A DNA stretch of 53,479 nt from Hassallia byssoidea VB512170 (lineage in GTDB: Bacteria > Cyanobacteriota > Cyanobacteriia > Cyanobacteriales > Nostocaceae). Shown piece by piece: positions 34,989 through 44,679 of this stretch; the stretch's first letter is position 1; every line of letters begins with the position of its first letter. Location of the stretch: positions 1 to 53,479 of the forward strand of contig NZ_JTCM02000042.1 in the NCBI RefSeq assembly GCF_000817785.2. Direction: 5' to 3'. A program made the translations under genes and the position numbers. The notes beneath the pieces were generated by a model. That model was not told the DNA's origin. It did not search any database and saw only the letters and a program-made list of their open reading frames with translations.

Positions 34989-37874
34989 CTAAATCCAATT
35001 ACCCGCTAGAATAAAAGGTGCCCAGTATAAAGGATGATTGTACTCATCACCTTTTAAAAGAGATATTTGGGCACTGCGAAGTGCTTCCGCTCTATTCATT
35101 TTTTTGTCACGGTTAGTTAAATTTTTGTAGAATTCTTCCATCAGCACTGCTGTAGCAGCATCTGATACATTCCATAAAGTGGCAATTGTACTATTCGCTC
35201 CAGAGCGCAACACTACCCCAGCGATACCTAAAGCAGCTCTCTCGTCTCCTGAAGCTGTCTGACAGGCACTTAAAACAAGTAATTCAATGTTTCTGTTCCT
35301 AATTGTATCTTTAGGGTTGAGCAAATTCCGGAACTCATCTATATAAATTCTATCATTATCCCCAGTCATAATAAATGTTTGCTTGCGATTAGAACTAAAA
35401 ACACCGTGAGTTGCTAAGTGTACTACATTAGGATAAGATTGAATTTTTTCTTTTAAATTCTTTTTATTAAAATTTCCATTGCGAAGTTCTTTATAAGGCA
35501 CTCGTAAACTATTACTAATCTCTTCAATCATATCCAATTCTGTACCTACTTTTTCGAGTTCTTCACTAACTCCCGCTGCTAAAATTCTGAAATTTTTTTG
35601 TTCAAGTGGTTTTGGCTGTATCAGTTGCTGACCTAAATTTAGAACTATATTATACTTTTCCACAAGATAATTTTTGCCATCGTAAAGAGCAGCTATTGGA
35701 ATTTTCTGGAAAGGGCGATCGAGCACAAAAACTAAAGTTTTTATATTTTCTTTGATTAACTGTTGCTTTAACTTCAAAGGTATTAACCAATTATATATTT
35801 TTTGGGATAGTTGTAAAATTTTTGCTTTATTTGAATTTAGTTCTGATTTGGGATTTCCAGTTCTTACTATATTTATCGCCGAGTTTGGTTCTACTTTGTC
35901 GTTGTATATAAGATTAGCAAAATCCTCTAAAGTATTCCTAACTTCTTTCTTACTTATTTTCTTTGGATAATTATGGGATTGTCCAGACCGAGAGACAATG
36001 ACTTCTAAGCTATTTTCCAAAATAATTGGATAGATAACTGCTGTACTCTTATCAATCTTGTCAATTTGGACTGGTTTAGCTATTGCTGGTGAACAAGGTT
36101 CTTGAAAGAAATTATCTAGCTCTGCCAATTGCAAAGATTCCATGACAAGACGAGCTATATCTAAGGGATTTTTTGGTGTTTCATCCTTCGCAGATTTGTT
36201 TGCTCCTGGAATGTTATTTAACAATACCAATTTTTCTACATCAATTTTATTGATTTCAGCTTGTACTAGTAAATCGATAAACTCTCGATATACAGGTTCC
36301 ACATCTTGACGAAAAGCAAACTGGTTATCAGCATTAGTAACTAAATCTCCACGGAGCGACTGGAGTATATTCCATGCTTCAGCGTAAGATGCAAGTGCTG
36401 CTTTAATATCTCCTTGAGCTTTAAGAATGCGTCCTAATTGGCTTCTCTGACGATATAAAATTTGACGGTTATCAACATTAATATCAGCATATAATTTTAT
36501 AGCTTCTTGAGTAAAGCTTTTTGCCTGAGCAAGGTAGAGTTGCTCTTGTTTTGTTAGTTTTTCTCTATCTGGTACTTGCAGTTCGTATAGCCTAGCAAGA
36601 TTACTTAAAGCTGCTGCTTCTGCTTGCTTGTCTTTCAAGTTGCGAGCTTCTTGAATAGCGTCGAATAGAAATTTAGCAATTTTTTGTTGTGAAAAGTAGT
36701 CTTTGTTAGTATTATTTTTAAGATTAATCAGATTATGAGTAAAATTAATCTGCGCGTATACTTTTTCACGACTCTGCGATAAGTTACCCAAATGAGACTT
36801 GATTTTAGGCAACAAATCTTCTACTTTTACTATAGTATTCAATTTTTCTTGTATATAATTCTTGTTTTCCGGTAAGTTTACCAATATTTTTTGTATATCA
36901 CCCAATCGCTGTTTTGATTGTTCAGAAGTATCAAGCTGTTTAATTTGTCTGTGAAGCAAATCTTGGTGTTTTTCAATCTGTTCATCCCACCATGCTTGCA
37001 TTTCGATTCTTAGGCTGAGTTGATTCAGTTCAGCCTGAATCTGTGTTATTAGTAAAGCCTGGGGTTTTGCTGCTTCATAATGCTGGAATGCTTGGTTATA
37101 TAGCCCCAAAACTTCTTCTTTTTGTTCCTCACATTTATTAGATTCTGGTTCACACTTTTCTTCAATAGTATATAAAATTTTCTTGTAATCTAACTCATCT
37201 CGGTTTTTATTACCTATAGCACGTTCTAAATTGCCTAATGCGAGTTGAGATGCACTCTTTTGTTGGGGATATTCTTTAGATGCTTGCAAACTTATTTCTA
37301 AAACTTGTTGGGATAAATCTAGTTCGCCAAATCTTTGTAAAATCTCACCGAGAAGACGCAAACCAATTATCTGATTAAGGACATTTGATTTTGAGCTTAT
37401 ATCTTTAATAAAATTTTGATTTTTCTCTTCATCTTTATCTTTATCTTTATTAATTAATTCCTGGCAAGTTAAATTAAATTTACCAAAAGCTTGCAGAAGT
37501 TGACTACATGCTTCTGGATAAAGCCCTAGAGATTGCAAAGCTTTGGCTTTATTAATTAGATTTTTGTTTTTATCATCCTCATTTTTACCATAAGCATCTG
37601 CTGCTTGTTGCCAAGTTTCGGCAGCTTCGGCAAAACGTCCAGCGTCATAGTAGTCTTTTCCTTGCTGTTCCAACTCTAAGGCATTGGATGTTATAAAAGT
37701 TGGTTGTAATTTACTTTCAAATGCTACAACTTTAATTGCAGGAACAATTAAGCTAAAAATTAATGTTAATAATGCTAAAAATAACGCTACTAACTTCTGA
37801 CGATGCTGATATCTAAACCTATTTTTTAAAATGGATTGTACTGCACGGAAAAATATAGACCTTTTTCTTGCCAT
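34989..37874 (-). CDS. TPR-CHAT caspase-like protease
   Basis: 961 residues. An N-terminal hydrophobic helix (about 27-50) acts as signal anchor. Residues 60-560 are helical with TPR-like repeats (EQQGKDYYDAGRFAEAAETWQ, AAALSNLARLYELQ). The C-terminal 300 residues are a CHAT domain with the caspase-type dyad His823 (VHLATHGVF) and Cys871 (LLVLSACQTASGDERA), followed by GIAGVVLRSGANSTIATLWNV and the YWAPFILAGNWI terminus. CHAT proteases are caspase relatives that cut specific partners, some in defence systems. The start overlaps the end of tpsB by 49 bp, so it is translated from the same tpsA-tpsB transcript. That coupling suggests action on, or together with, the secreted TpsA. Confidence 0.94.
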   Translation of the reverse strand: MARKRSIFFRAVQSILKNRFRYQHRQKLVALFLALLTLIFSLIVPAIKVVAFESKLQPTFITSNALELEQQGKDYYDAGRFAEAAETWQQAADAYGKNEDDKNKNLINKAKALQSLGLYPEACSQLLQAFGKFNLTCQELINKDKDKDEEKNQNFIKDISSKSNVLNQIIGLRLLGEILQRFGELDLSQQVLEISLQASKEYPQQKSASQLALGNLERAIGNKNRDELDYKKILYTIEEKCEPESNKCEEQKEEVLGLYNQAFQHYEAAKPQALLITQIQAELNQLSLRIEMQAWWDEQIEKHQDLLHRQIKQLDTSEQSKQRLGDIQKILVNLPENKNYIQEKLNTIVKVEDLLPKIKSHLGNLSQSREKVYAQINFTHNLINLKNNTNKDYFSQQKIAKFLFDAIQEARNLKDKQAEAAALSNLARLYELQVPDREKLTKQEQLYLAQAKSFTQEAIKLYADINVDNRQILYRQRSQLGRILKAQGDIKAALASYAEAWNILQSLRGDLVTNADNQFAFRQDVEPVYREFIDLLVQAEINKIDVEKLVLLNNIPGANKSAKDETPKNPLDIARLVMESLQLAELDNFFQEPCSPAIAKPVQIDKIDKSTAVIYPIILENSLEVIVSRSGQSHNYPKKISKKEVRNTLEDFANLIYNDKVEPNSAINIVRTGNPKSELNSNKAKILQLSQKIYNWLIPLKLKQQLIKENIKTLVFVLDRPFQKIPIAALYDGKNYLVEKYNIVLNLGQQLIQPKPLEQKNFRILAAGVSEELEKVGTELDMIEEISNSLRVPYKELRNGNFNKKNLKEKIQSYPNVVHLATHGVFSSNRKQTFIMTGDNDRIYIDEFRNLLNPKDTIRNRNIELLVLSACQTASGDERAALGIAGVVLRSGANSTIATLWNVSDAATAVLMEEFYKNLTNRDKKMNRAEALRSAQISLLKGDEYNHPLYWAPFILAGNWI

Positions 37875-39595
37875 GTTCTATCCCTCGAATTAACATCAAC
37901 TAAAGGAATGCCATAATCTAAACGAGCTTTGAAACGTTCACCCATTTCCCACTGCAAACCCAAACCAACACTAGCTAAAGTGTTAGGATTTGGAGTATTT
38001 CTGCCGGAACTATTCCAAGCAGTACCAATATCAACAAATGGAATTAACTGTAAAACATTTTTTCCGTTATCTGTATTGTAAATAGGTAATTGCAAATCTG
38101 CGGAAACAAAAACACCATTATCACTAAAAACAGCATCTTGACGATAACCTCGCACGCTGTAAATACCGCCTAATGTAAACTGTTCTAAAGGCACGATCGC
38201 TCTGCTAGCTAGTTGCACATCAGAACGCAGTAAAAGTTTCGGTGCAACCCGTGGATTGTCAGTTTCCAAATTAAGTAAGCGCAACCACTGTAATTGTCCT
38301 CGCCATGCAAAAAAACGACCATCGGGAGCCTTATCATTAATTGTGGCATCAAATGCACCCACACCCAAACTAAACTGAGAGCGGGCAATTAAAACTTGTT
38401 GAAAACTACTTCGCTCGTACTCTTGAAAGAAACGCAATGCGGAAATCCGGGTGTTTCCTTGTGCGTCTGCTCCTACGGAAATGGGAAAGTTTACCCCTAA
38501 AATAGAAGTATCGCTTTCTCGCCGAGTTAATGTCAAGCCAAGTGCCAATTCTTGGGTGAATTTCTTGTTAGCATTTTGCACTATTGGCTGACGCACAGTG
38601 AGTTCATAGTTGCGATAATTTGACTCAATATCTAAGTCGTCAAATGGCGGTTCAATGATATTGCTTAAGGTGGTGCTATAGCTAAAATTAATAGTACCAT
38701 TGTGAGGATTAATCGGTATGGTGTAACTTGCATCTATGGCGTTGCTGCCATCGGTATTGTTATAGGCTATATTCAGGCTATCTCCTAATCCAGTTAAATT
38801 AGCCTGTTCTATTTCTAATCCCCGTCGAAAACTGCCAATACTGGGGTTTCTGCTATTATCAGCAATAATTTGGGTGCTAAAAGAATCTGCTTCCTCGATT
38901 GTGATTTTGAGTAAATTCGTCCCAGGAATTGTGCCAGCAGATAGTTCTGCTGATATCTTTGAAATCAGGGGATCTTGTTGTAATAGTTGCAAAGCTTCTT
39001 CTAAATGTCTGACATTCAGGGGTTTTGCAGTGGCTAAATTTAAACGCGATCGCACATAATTATCATTCAACCGTCTGGAACTTGTCTGCTCTCTAGCAAT
39101 CCGAATCTCTTGCAAACTACCTTCAACAATCTGGATTTTGACAACATCACCTGTTAGGGTTTGTTCTGGGATATATGCACCAGAAGTATAATATCCCTCT
39201 TTGATGTAGAGAGCGGTTATTTTAGAAGCAGCTTGGAGCAATTGGGCAAAACTAATATCTGTGTTGGTAAATTCTTCTAGTAGTTCTTTACGCAACCTCT
39301 CTTGACTAAATACTTCTTTTGTGTTGCCGACAAAATCAAAACGTTTAACATTAATGGGTCTAGGAATATCGAGATTTTGTTCGGGTAAGTTCGGTGCTGA
39401 GGGCAAAATTTGCAGAAGTTCTTCTTGAGGAAGTAGCAGTTCAGGTGTCTGGGGTTGCTCCCGATTGGGAATTTGAACTGGGGGAATATTCTGCGATCGC
39501 GCTGACAAATATATCCCACTCACAGCCAATAATCCCAGATTCAGCACTAACAACTGCCAAAAAAACCTCATCCTGTAAGAATTTTTAACGCACAT
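37826..39595 (-). CDS. two-partner secretion outer-membrane transporter (TpsB, ShlB/FhaC type)
   Basis: About 589 residues from the ATG at 39595; the ATG at 39571 (MRFFWQLLVLNLGLLAVSG) is an alternative that starts right at the signal peptide. A proline-rich linker follows, then two POTRA domains (about residues 80-240; RFDFVGNTKEVFS, YTSGAYIPEQTLTGDVVKIQIVEGSL) and a 16-strand barrel ending in a terminal aromatic (FSVQYNPF). The conserved L6 loop motif is VRGYRQDAVF. It should export the TpsA protein encoded immediately upstream; the 39595 start overlaps the tpsA stop by 11 bp. It lies in the outer membrane. Confidence 0.94.
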   Translation of the reverse strand: MCVKNSYRMRFFWQLLVLNLGLLAVSGIYLSARSQNIPPVQIPNREQPQTPELLLPQEELLQILPSAPNLPEQNLDIPRPINVKRFDFVGNTKEVFSQERLRKELLEEFTNTDISFAQLLQAASKITALYIKEGYYTSGAYIPEQTLTGDVVKIQIVEGSLQEIRIAREQTSSRRLNDNYVRSRLNLATAKPLNVRHLEEALQLLQQDPLISKISAELSAGTIPGTNLLKITIEEADSFSTQIIADNSRNPSIGSFRRGLEIEQANLTGLGDSLNIAYNNTDGSNAIDASYTIPINPHNGTINFSYSTTLSNIIEPPFDDLDIESNYRNYELTVRQPIVQNANKKFTQELALGLTLTRRESDTSILGVNFPISVGADAQGNTRISALRFFQEYERSSFQQVLIARSQFSLGVGAFDATINDKAPDGRFFAWRGQLQWLRLLNLETDNPRVAPKLLLRSDVQLASRAIVPLEQFTLGGIYSVRGYRQDAVFSDNGVFVSADLQLPIYNTDNGKNVLQLIPFVDIGTAWNSSGRNTPNPNTLASVGLGLQWEMGERFKARLDYGIPLVDVNSRDRTWQEKGLYFSVQYNPF

Positions 39596-42569
39596 GGCAG
39601 TCAACTGTGGGTAGCCTGAAAGTTTGAGTGTTAGCCGCATTAGCTGTAAGAACTACTTCACCAAAGCTGTTAACTCCCCATCCTGTAGCTGGTCGCGGAT
39701 AATTATTTAATGGCAATGGCGATCGCTCTGTTGTCGCACTTACCCTGACTGCTTCACTGCTAAGTGGTTCCGTAGGGCTAGGCGGTAGTCCACCACGTCC
39801 GGTAATAATAAATTGACTGCGGTCTTTTCCTACCTCTGCTGCACAAGCTTGCGTTACCTGGTTTTCCGGAGCGAGAACTGGGACTTCAACTAATCCTTGA
39901 CTCGGTGTCACATCTGGAGTATTTATAGTTACAATCCCGTCGAATTGAGGTCCCAAGGCAGAAGTGGCAGCGATCGCATCCCCAAGGGCAAACAGTCCTT
40001 GGGTGGTAATTTGCACATTTCCCCCTAGTCTGCCAGCATTTGCGCTAATGCTGCTATTCTCTAAGATGGCGAGGGTATCTGCGGTAATTGTGATGTTACC
40101 ACCATTGCCACTTTCACCAGCAGTAGTAGATATTTGAGAGTTACCGCGCAGTTGCAAAGAATCTTGAACTTGTAGATTAATGTTAGCGCCGTTACCCAAG
40201 ACCGTTAACCCGATAATCGAGCCATTATCCAGCTTGATAGAGTTAGCTCGTGCTTGCAGGTTGCCAGCTGGTCCTGAACCTCTAGCACTCACCGACACTT
40301 CAGCCCCATCTCGAATACTCAACAAGCCAGTGTTAATTTCTAAGTTACCACCGATTCCTGTAGCTTCATTTTCTCCGATATTTGGTCTTGGTTCTCCAGA
40401 CAAAGCAAACAAACCACTGGCAAATCTAGATGTCTCAATTTGTCCGTCGCGGACTAGTTGCACCTGCCCTATCCCACTCAAATCTATATTATCTGAGGCA
40501 TTAACAATCAAGTTACCACCCCTACCACCAGGGATGCCGTTTTCACCCCTACCACGAGTAGAGACTGAAATTCTTGCACCATCTTTAATCACCAACCGAG
40601 GTGCATTAACCGTTATAGACCCTCCGTCTTTCGTTCCTTCAGTAGCAGCAAACAAACCGCTGCGGCTGAAGATTGCACTGTTGGGAATAGCACTTGCCCC
40701 AATCAGTTCTACTAAATCGGAAGCACGGACATTAAGCTCTCCCGAACTCCCGGTTCCAAAAGCTGTAACCGAAACGTCTGCACCATCGCTGACTCTCAAC
40801 TGCCGAGTATCAATGCTGATATTACCAGAGTCTCCCGTACCACGGGAGGTAGCAGCTAAAGTACTGAATCCTCGATTAAGAATTGATGCTCCAGTTATAT
40901 CTATAACATCAGCTTGGACGGTAATATTTCCTCCCTGACCGCTACCCGCAGTGCCTGCTGATACTTGTGCCCCATTTTGAATAATTAACTGCCCAGTTTC
41001 AATTCTGATATCTCCCCCATCACCTGTAGCTGCATTTTCTGGGATAGTTGGTCTTGTTTCTCCAGACAAAGCAAACAAACCACTGGCAAATCTACCATTT
41101 GAACCAGTACCGCTTAGTTCTATCACTTTCGCATTGACAAGCAGATTACCACCTTGACCACCTAGTTTAGCGCCCTCCCCTCTACCGCGTGTAGACACGG
41201 ACACTCTTGCCCCATCTCGTACTTGCAAGTTAGGGGTATTAATTGTTATATCTCCGCCATTTCCAGTTCCCTCAGTAGCGGCAAACAAACCACTACGACT
41301 GAAGTTTTGATTATCCGAACTGATGCGATCGCCAATTAATTCTACAAACTCAGAGGCATTGACAGTCAGGTTTCCTCCGTTCCCAGAGTTAAAACTTGTC
41401 ACCGACACATCACCACCATCTCTGGCAGTCAACCGATTGGTTGTAATATTTATGCTTCCAGAATCACCAGTTCCTCTTGAGGTAGCTGCAATTGTGCTGA
41501 ACACTTGATTGTCCGGTGATGCACCGCTGACTTCTACCGCATCAGCTTGCACGTTGATTCTACCTGCGTTCCCTTGATTCAAAGCTTGTACAGTAATTCT
41601 AGAGCCATTTGTGACAGTCAAATCTTTAGCTCGGACAAAAATTTCCCCACCGTTTTGACTTCCAGAATTATCAGAGACAATTCTCGATCCATCAGTCAGC
41701 GTTACGCGATCGCCTTGCACTTGGATATTACCACTATTCGCACTTACCGTAGACTGGGATAGTTGAATATCGCCTTGCACTTGGATATTACCACTATTCG
41801 CACTTACCGTAGACTGAGATAGTTTAATGTTGCCAAAATTATTTATACCGCTATATCCTAAAGTCCAGCCGTTAGCTGTGGAATTCAAGTTTACCAAACT
41901 GTTCCCGGCAACACTACCGAGTTCAATTCGTCCTTGTGGTGCTGTTAACTGACTATTTTCTAGGGTGACATTTCCACCCACTAAAGCGATAGTTTTTTCC
42001 GGCAATACTTGAAGATTAGCAGTGCGATTGATAATGTTTGCAGGCATTCCGGGAAATTGCAAACCCAGAGGAACAGTGATACTCAATAAAGATGTACTTT
42101 GAGGATTAATAGCACTGAATTCATTGCCATCAGGAAATTTGATGCTACTTGCTGTACTAGCGACAAATGAACCCCCAATATCCAACGTTGCATTGCGTCC
42201 AAAAATAATTCCGTTGGGATTAATTAGAAATAAGTTGGCATTACCTGTAGCTTTGAGTAAACCATTAATATTAGAAGCCGAATTGCCTGTAACCCTTGTG
42301 AGAATATTTTGAATATTTAGGGAATTATTAAAAGATGCTGTCTCACCAGTCAGGACGGAAAATTCTTGAAAACTGTGAAATAAGTTACTTCCAGCCACAG
42401 TTCCCCCATTAATGAGTTTGATATTTCCTTGGGGTGTGACAACTGAATTGACACTCAGGGTGTTATCTGGAACTATTTGCGCGAATGCGGGATTTGTTGC
42501 AATCAGCAAGCACAGGGGAAGACTGCAAGCGAGCCAGTCAGAAAGAGCATATCGTATTATTGGATACAC
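39585..42569 (-). CDS. two-partner secretion exoprotein (TpsA, FHA-type N-terminal domain)
   Basis: 994 residues. A signal peptide ends near residue 30 (NPAFA). The TPS domain follows (about 31-270) with the two hallmark motifs, NGLLKATGNANLFLINPNGIIFGRNA and the preceding FNNSLNIQNILTRVTG. The remainder is a beta-helix of imperfect repeats (VRDGARVSVSTRGRGE, GNAGRINVQADAVEVSGAS). It ends with a CAAEVGKDRSQFIITGRGGLPPSP tail seen in many cyanobacterial TpsA proteins. It contains a 60-bp tandem duplication. Likely secreted or surface-held by the downstream TpsB; no toxin domain is visible at the C-terminus. It is divergent from the COP23 gene, 109 bp away. Confidence 0.93.
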   Translation of the reverse strand: MYPIIRYALSDWLACSLPLCLLIATNPAFAQIVPDNTLSVNSVVTPQGNIKLINGGTVAGSNLFHSFQEFSVLTGETASFNNSLNIQNILTRVTGNSASNINGLLKATGNANLFLINPNGIIFGRNATLDIGGSFVASTASSIKFPDGNEFSAINPQSTSLLSITVPLGLQFPGMPANIINRTANLQVLPEKTIALVGGNVTLENSQLTAPQGRIELGSVAGNSLVNLNSTANGWTLGYSGINNFGNIKLSQSTVSANSGNIQVQGDIQLSQSTVSANSGNIQVQGDRVTLTDGSRIVSDNSGSQNGGEIFVRAKDLTVTNGSRITVQALNQGNAGRINVQADAVEVSGASPDNQVFSTIAATSRGTGDSGSINITTNRLTARDGGDVSVTSFNSGNGGNLTVNASEFVELIGDRISSDNQNFSRSGLFAATEGTGNGGDITINTPNLQVRDGARVSVSTRGRGEGAKLGGQGGNLLVNAKVIELSGTGSNGRFASGLFALSGETRPTIPENAATGDGGDIRIETGQLIIQNGAQVSAGTAGSGQGGNITVQADVIDITGASILNRGFSTLAATSRGTGDSGNISIDTRQLRVSDGADVSVTAFGTGSSGELNVRASDLVELIGASAIPNSAIFSRSGLFAATEGTKDGGSITVNAPRLVIKDGARISVSTRGRGENGIPGGRGGNLIVNASDNIDLSGIGQVQLVRDGQIETSRFASGLFALSGEPRPNIGENEATGIGGNLEINTGLLSIRDGAEVSVSARGSGPAGNLQARANSIKLDNGSIIGLTVLGNGANINLQVQDSLQLRGNSQISTTAGESGNGGNITITADTLAILENSSISANAGRLGGNVQITTQGLFALGDAIAATSALGPQFDGIVTINTPDVTPSQGLVEVPVLAPENQVTQACAAEVGKDRSQFIITGRGGLPPSPTEPLSSEAVRVSATTERSPLPLNNYPRPATGWGVNSFGEVVLTANAANTQTFRLPTVDCHVR
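41701..41820 (-). repeat. 60-bp tandem duplication within tpsA
   Basis: Bases 41709-41755 and 41769-41815 are identical and exactly 60 bp apart, adding 20 residues (GNIQVQGDIQLSQSTVSANS) to the beta-helix. The near-identity indicates a recent event. Confidence 0.95.
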
Positions 42570-42678
42570 GGTGGCTGGGCAATGGTGAAACTATGACTAG
42601 TATTGATAAATACTACAAATCATCAGCAAAAGTCAAACAATCAGTTAAAATCTTAAACAGTTTTATTCGTCAAGCTGT

Positions 42679-43239
42679 ATGAAAGTCCAAAAATCATTGT
42701 TGTTTGGTTTGACTACGGTCGCGATCGCTTTCACTGCTACCCCAACTTTCAGCCAGTCAAGTTCTAACAGCAATACTTTATTTGGCTGTGAGATAATTAA
42801 GGATACACCAACCACTGTCGCTTACAATCCCAAAAATCAGGAAGAATACAAACCGCTGATTAAATGGGAAAAGGAGTATATCGAGTCACAGGATCTTGTC
42901 TCACATTGTCAACGCGCAGCTAAGATATTAAAGAACCGCTACGACAAAGAAGAACTGGGTTTATGGGGATTAGAGCTTAATTCAAACAATCAAACTGCTG
43001 TTATTTGCTTGATTAATCAACGAGGTAAAAGCTGCAATCTTAGTGGTGAGGAGTTCTTTCGTGTCAAAAATGTTAAGACAGCACAAGACTTCTACAAGGC
43101 TTTATCTGCAATCGTCGTTCCTCCTAATATAATTGAGCTAGATGAAAAGACAATTAAAGATAAATTTAGAGCTGGTGCTGTTGATCAAACTTACTCCAGA
43201 ATGAGACCTAGAAGTTGGTTCCAGATATTATTTCAGTAG
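42679..43239 (+). CDS. COP23-domain secreted protein
   Basis: 186 residues with a clear signal peptide (LLFGLTTVAIAFTATPTFS). The mature part has the COP23-type spacing: an early Cys (LFGCEII), TVAYNP, PLIKWEKEYI, CQRAAKILKNRY, AVICLINQRGKSCNLSGEEFFRVKN and AQDFYKAL. The family is named after a circadian oscillating peripheral membrane protein of a unicellular cyanobacterium; its biochemical role is unknown. It lies head to head with tpsA (109 bp apart), so the two may share a regulatory region. A 29-codon frame just upstream (42593-42682) overlaps the start by ATGA but has no other support. Confidence 0.85.
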   Translation: MKVQKSLLFGLTTVAIAFTATPTFSQSSSNSNTLFGCEIIKDTPTTVAYNPKNQEEYKPLIKWEKEYIESQDLVSHCQRAAKILKNRYDKEELGLWGLELNSNNQTAVICLINQRGKSCNLSGEEFFRVKNVKTAQDFYKALSAIVVPPNIIELDEKTIKDKFRAGAVDQTYSRMRPRSWFQILFQ

Positions 43240-43578
43240 AAAATATTAGACATCGACCGAATTTAATGGTGCGTTACCTGAAATCCGTGTAGGGACAATT
43301 CATGAATTGTCCCTACATTCATATTCACACCTATAGTCCTCTAACTTCTGCCACCATATTTGCTTGTATTTGAAAATGCGATACTCTTACAGAGTCACTT
43401 TGCGATCGCATTCCTGTAATTACCATTTTCACATTATTTGCAAGTGCTAGGTTAAAACCATTATGTCTGGCTAATTTTTCCGGTTGTTCGCAAGCAAACT
43501 CCATAAAGATAAAAGTAAAAAGTAAAAAGATAAAAGTAAAAAGTAAAACGATTAAAGATTATCTAGAACAAAGCACAT
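43240..43578. other. intergenic region with a 28-bp palindrome and tandem heptamers
   Basis: It contains the perfect 28-bp palindrome at 43289-43316 (copy B of the 34823 family) and AAAGTAA/AAGATAA tandem units at 43500-43552. A HIP1 site lies near 43403. No gene is seen. Confidence 0.75.
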
Positions 43579-44262
43579 TTAATATTTCTTTTTCCAATAT
43601 TCAGCAACTCGCTTTTGCCACTGTTCCCAGTAATTATTCATTGCTTCAGAATCAAACCAAAATACCTCAGCCGGCATTTCTGGAATCGCTACCACTAATA
43701 AAGCATGATTTAACTTAATATCATAATCTCGATAATAATCGTTTACGGCTCCCATATACGCTACAAGTTGCAGTGGATACTCATATAAACGCTCAATTGA
43801 ATTTTTCGGTTTGTCTGCTGTTTTCCATTCGCAAATGCAGGGAATGCCTTTATAATTAGCAACACAATCAACTTTTCCTGAATAGCTCAAATCGTAGTGA
43901 AAAACTGAGCCTTCAATCAGCTTCACTGTGTCAATTTCTTTCAAAATCGGTTTGATACTCTCCCAATAAGGAAGACTTGCTTCTGGACAAATCGGATTTT
44001 CACCAAGTAAATAGCGCTCAATTTGTTTGTGGGTTTGAGTTCCCCGACGACTTGCGGTTGTAGAAATACGGGTAGCTTCTTCTGTACCTACACGCGCTTT
44101 CCAGTTGAATAGTCTGTCACGTTCTTCTTTTGGTTTCGTGGCATTAAGTATAGTTGTCACACTCGGAAAGCGACTTCCTTTAGCATCTACATAATATTGT
44201 TTACCATTTTCCCGGACGGATTTGGCATTTATACGGGGTAGTAGTTCGGTATCAAATGGCAT
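43579..44262 (-). CDS. PD-(D/E)XK exonuclease-like protein (RecB/MGME1 type)
   Basis: 227 residues. The nuclease motifs are ordered as in RecB-family and mitochondrial MGME1 exonucleases: H78 in RRGTQTHKQIERYL, D132 in SGKVDCVANY, E145-x-K147 in CICEWKTAD, and a Q in YPLQLVAYMGA. The PSVTTILNATKP segment near the N-terminus is also shared with the MGME1 group. It probably degrades or trims single-stranded DNA ends. It stands alone with no helicase, cas or phage genes nearby, so its pathway is unknown. An 8-bp hairpin (TTACCTCT/AGAGGTAA, 44311-44332) lies about 50 bp upstream and may be an operator. Confidence 0.87.
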   Translation of the reverse strand: MPFDTELLPRINAKSVRENGKQYYVDAKGSRFPSVTTILNATKPKEERDRLFNWKARVGTEEATRISTTASRRGTQTHKQIERYLLGENPICPEASLPYWESIKPILKEIDTVKLIEGSVFHYDLSYSGKVDCVANYKGIPCICEWKTADKPKNSIERLYEYPLQLVAYMGAVNDYYRDYDIKLNHALLVVAIPEMPAEVFWFDSEAMNNYWEQWQKRVAEYWKKKY

Positions 44263-44679
44263 CAGTTGAATTTGATTTTGAGAAGAAATTGCTTTTTTAT
44301 GCCTTAAGGCTTACCTCTAATACCAGAGGTAATATTCACCCATGTTAACTAAAGTTGTAAACGAAATCACTTTTTCTTGTTCTTGTGCGTTCTTGCCCTT
44401 TTCCTAAATAACTGCAAGAGGTATATGTACACTAACTTCATCTTAATATTTCTCAATGTTTTGTTGCTTTTTTGCATTATTGGCAACAATTATAAATTAT
44501 ACAGAAAAATAATAATATCTTATCTATTTGTTTTACTTAACATCAGAAGAGAACATCTTGACAAAGCCAGTATATTAAAATACAGTTATTAGCTAACACA
44601 CAGCTTATAATTACAGCAAAGAAAAAGAACTTGTTTGTAGACTAAAGACAAGTAATAAAAAAGAATTTGGATAAAACAA
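44263..44679. other. gene-poor AT-rich interval
   Basis: It holds the TTACCTCT/AGAGGTAA hairpin at 44311-44332 and a very AT-rich stretch. A 71-codon plus-strand frame at 44377-44592 would encode a hydrophobic peptide, but it has no ribosome-binding site and looks like the by-product of AT richness. Confidence 0.5.

Noticed and set aside
40180-40938. A 252-codon open frame antisense to tpsA
   Set aside because: It mirrors the repetitive beta-helix codons, is proline/serine-rich without motifs, and has no ribosome-binding site. It is a shadow of tpsA.
44377-44592. Small hydrophobic frame between the nuclease and the secreted protein
   Set aside because: AT-driven composition, no ribosome-binding site and no recognisable pattern.
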